From: Oceanobacter sp. 1_MG-2023
Lineage (GTDB): Bacteria > Pseudomonadota > Gammaproteobacteria > Pseudomonadales > Oceanobacteraceae
DNA: 60,369 nt
Assembly: GCF_030689025.1 (NCBI RefSeq)
Contig: NZ_JAUYWA010000023.1
Coordinates: 1 to 60,369, forward strand
Reading direction: 5' to 3'
The first letter of the stretch is position 1; each line of letters begins with the position of its first letter. This document shows positions 59,251 through 60,369 of this stretch, in pieces. Under the pieces are notes generated by a model. It had not been told where the DNA came from and did not search any database. It worked only from the letters and a program-made list of their open reading frames with translations. A program made the translations under genes and the position numbers.

Positions 59251-59447
59251 TCTCAAATTATTTGAGAAAAATATTATTGAGTGAAAATTTCTCAAAATAA
59301 GTGATAAGCATTGTGTGCAATGAAATGGTTTTATTGATAAGCATCACAATCTATGTTCGCAATGACAAATCTTTACAAAAAGTCATTGATTTAATAGTTG
59401 TTGATAATTATTTTCGTTATCAATACTTGCTGAGAAAAGGATTTAAG

Positions 59448-59936
59448 ATGAAAGCAATGTTACTGGCGTTATCGATTGGTTTAGCTGGATGTGGAGCATC
59501 TTCAGATTCGGGTAGTGCTACAGACGCTATTTCCTATGAGCAAATAGGATATGGAGATACAGGCTACAACATTCTTGGTGAAGGTCGCTCGATTAGAGTA
59601 CTTGGCTCTGCAGATTTCGAGGATTCTTGGTCAGCAATTTCTTCTGAAGATATTCCAGATGTCGATTTCAGCGATTCTGTTGTTATTCTTTTCTACGATG
59701 GTGAAACATCGACGAGCGAGTGTGCTTCAAATGCTACTTTGAAATCACTGACCGCCGAACTTGATGAAAAAGATACTCTGACAACCAGTGTAGAATATGA
59801 AATAAATTGTGTGGATTCTGCGCTGGTCTGTGATGACGTATTAAATCCAGAATATAATTATAAGTTTTACAAAATAAACACCAATCCAAGCAATATTGTT
59901 CTTAATGAGCAATATACATATACTAACTGTGACTAA
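59448..59936 (+). CDS. Lipoprotein of unknown function
   Basis: 162 residues from ATG 59448 (AAAAGGA upstream). Lipobox LSIGLAGC puts the lipid cysteine at residue 14 or 15. The mature part is acidic, with RSIRVLGSADFEDSWSAISS and DFSDSVVILFYDGETSTSEC resembling PrcB-like protease-inhibitor folds, and three to four cysteines. The DNA is far more AT rich than the neighbouring host genes, which suggests transfer. Confidence 0.68.
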   Translation: MKAMLLALSIGLAGCGASSDSGSATDAISYEQIGYGDTGYNILGEGRSIRVLGSADFEDSWSAISSEDIPDVDFSDSVVILFYDGETSTSECASNATLKSLTAELDEKDTLTTSVEYEINCVDSALVCDDVLNPEYNYKFYKINTNPSNIVLNEQYTYTNCD

Positions 59937-59949
59937 TAAGGATATATGA

Positions 59950-60298
59950 ATGAAAAATTTGATAGGGATATTACTTTCTTTTCTCGTATGTGATGCTACA
60001 GCTTGGGCGGATTATGACGATCGCCTTAGGACGCTTGCGAGTAAAAACTCAGATTTTGCCGGGATTCACACAGATTCAGATGGAACTCTAGTGATTTCTC
60101 TTCGTGGCTCTTCACAGGAAGAAGAAAAAGGAAAAATAGTCACTTATGACAACTATCTTGAGATGGAGCGAAAAGCTGGTTTCGAGTTAATTAGTGGACT
60201 TAAGGATTTATTCGGCGAGGAAAGATTTAAAGAGAAGCGTGAGTATAAGCTTGGAGAATTTGGCGAGACTATTGTATCAGAAGAAAGAAAGCTCGCGG
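59950..60298 (+). pseudogene. Secreted protein gene cut by an insertion sequence
   Basis: About 116 residues before the break. Signal peptide MKNLIGILLSFLVCDATAWA, then DYDDRLRTLASKNSDFAGIH. EREE-type charged part follows (RFKEKREYKLGEFG). The AT-rich base use matches the lipoprotein gene 13 bases upstream, so they formed a small transferred operon. From about 60298 the frame enters an IS end. Confidence 0.6.
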
Positions 60299-60369
60299 TA
60301 GTGTTCAAAATTCTGTGTCACCTCTATAGTTTACCCTCTACAGGGAGTGACACATCATGTCTGATAAAT
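60298..60369 (+). mobile_element. Left end of an IS256-like element
   Basis: GTGTTCAAAATTCTGTGTCA (60301-60320) is the type of terminal repeat found in IS256-family elements. About 56 bases on, GGGAGTGACACATC precedes ATGTCTGATAAA, which would be the transposase start. The rest is beyond the window. Confidence 0.6.

Overview
The window is a chromosomal segment of a gammaproteobacterium carrying a complete-looking, lambda-like siphovirus prophage (about 1651-40570). Host genes point to a marine or aquatic gammaproteobacterium able, or formerly able, to fix nitrogen: a long-chain nif-type flavodoxin and a NifX-type protein each lie behind a -24/-12 (sigma-54) promoter and TGT-N10-ACA NifA-type sites. 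I cannot name the genus.

Left flank (1-1663): a queuosine-tRNA mannosyltransferase-like gene cut by what looks like an IS end, a DUF4124-type secreted protein, and the first 37 codons of rimO. The prophage sits inside rimO. Its right end supplies a new start codon and a new N-terminus (codons 1-24), so that a full-length RimO (40505-41884) is rebuilt. The distance between the matching att cores is 38,919 bp. A large serine recombinase (38827-40485) sits beside attR.

Prophage plan. Minus strand, read from the immunity region toward the left end: cro-like gene, CII-like gene, Toprim primase, SF3-type helicase, a 253-bp cluster of eleven CCTAGG palindromes (possible origin), a Q-like antiterminator, a late promoter followed by two intrinsic terminators, endolysin, two holin-type proteins, HNH nuclease, terminases, portal, S49 protease, HK97-type capsid, connectors, tail tube, tape measure and tail-tip genes. 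The last gene (1678-1875) stands apart with its own promoter overlapped by a perfect LexA box. Plus strand: the CI-like repressor (probably leaderless), a small membrane protein, then a second operator/promoter region with the same half-sites and about 18 small early genes, including DUF2303, Lar-like, leucine-rich-repeat and C5 DNA methyltransferase genes, ending at a terminator before the recombinase.

The most interesting reading is the induction circuit. The CI-like repressor keeps the lambda fold but lacks the cleavage alanine, the catalytic serine and the catalytic lysine, so RecA-stimulated self-cleavage should not work. The only LexA box I noticed in the phage drives the orphan 65-residue gene at its far left end, which makes that gene a candidate SOS-controlled antirepressor of a new kind.

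Right flank (41885-60369): GFA-type enzyme, nifF, nifX, adenine deaminase, AraC regulator with a divergent SLC13 permease, deaD helicase, ppnP, a PAS-GGDEF-EAL protein, DUF3820, a class I glutamine amidotransferase, DUF3301, ppiC and a CvfB-like RNA-binding protein. The last 4 kb is scrambled: a GNAT/DUF1778 toxin-antitoxin pair and a REP-associated transposase with one nonsense codon lie between 103-bp direct repeats, followed by a comM/yifB fragment, a lipoprotein, and a secreted-protein gene cut by an IS256-like end.
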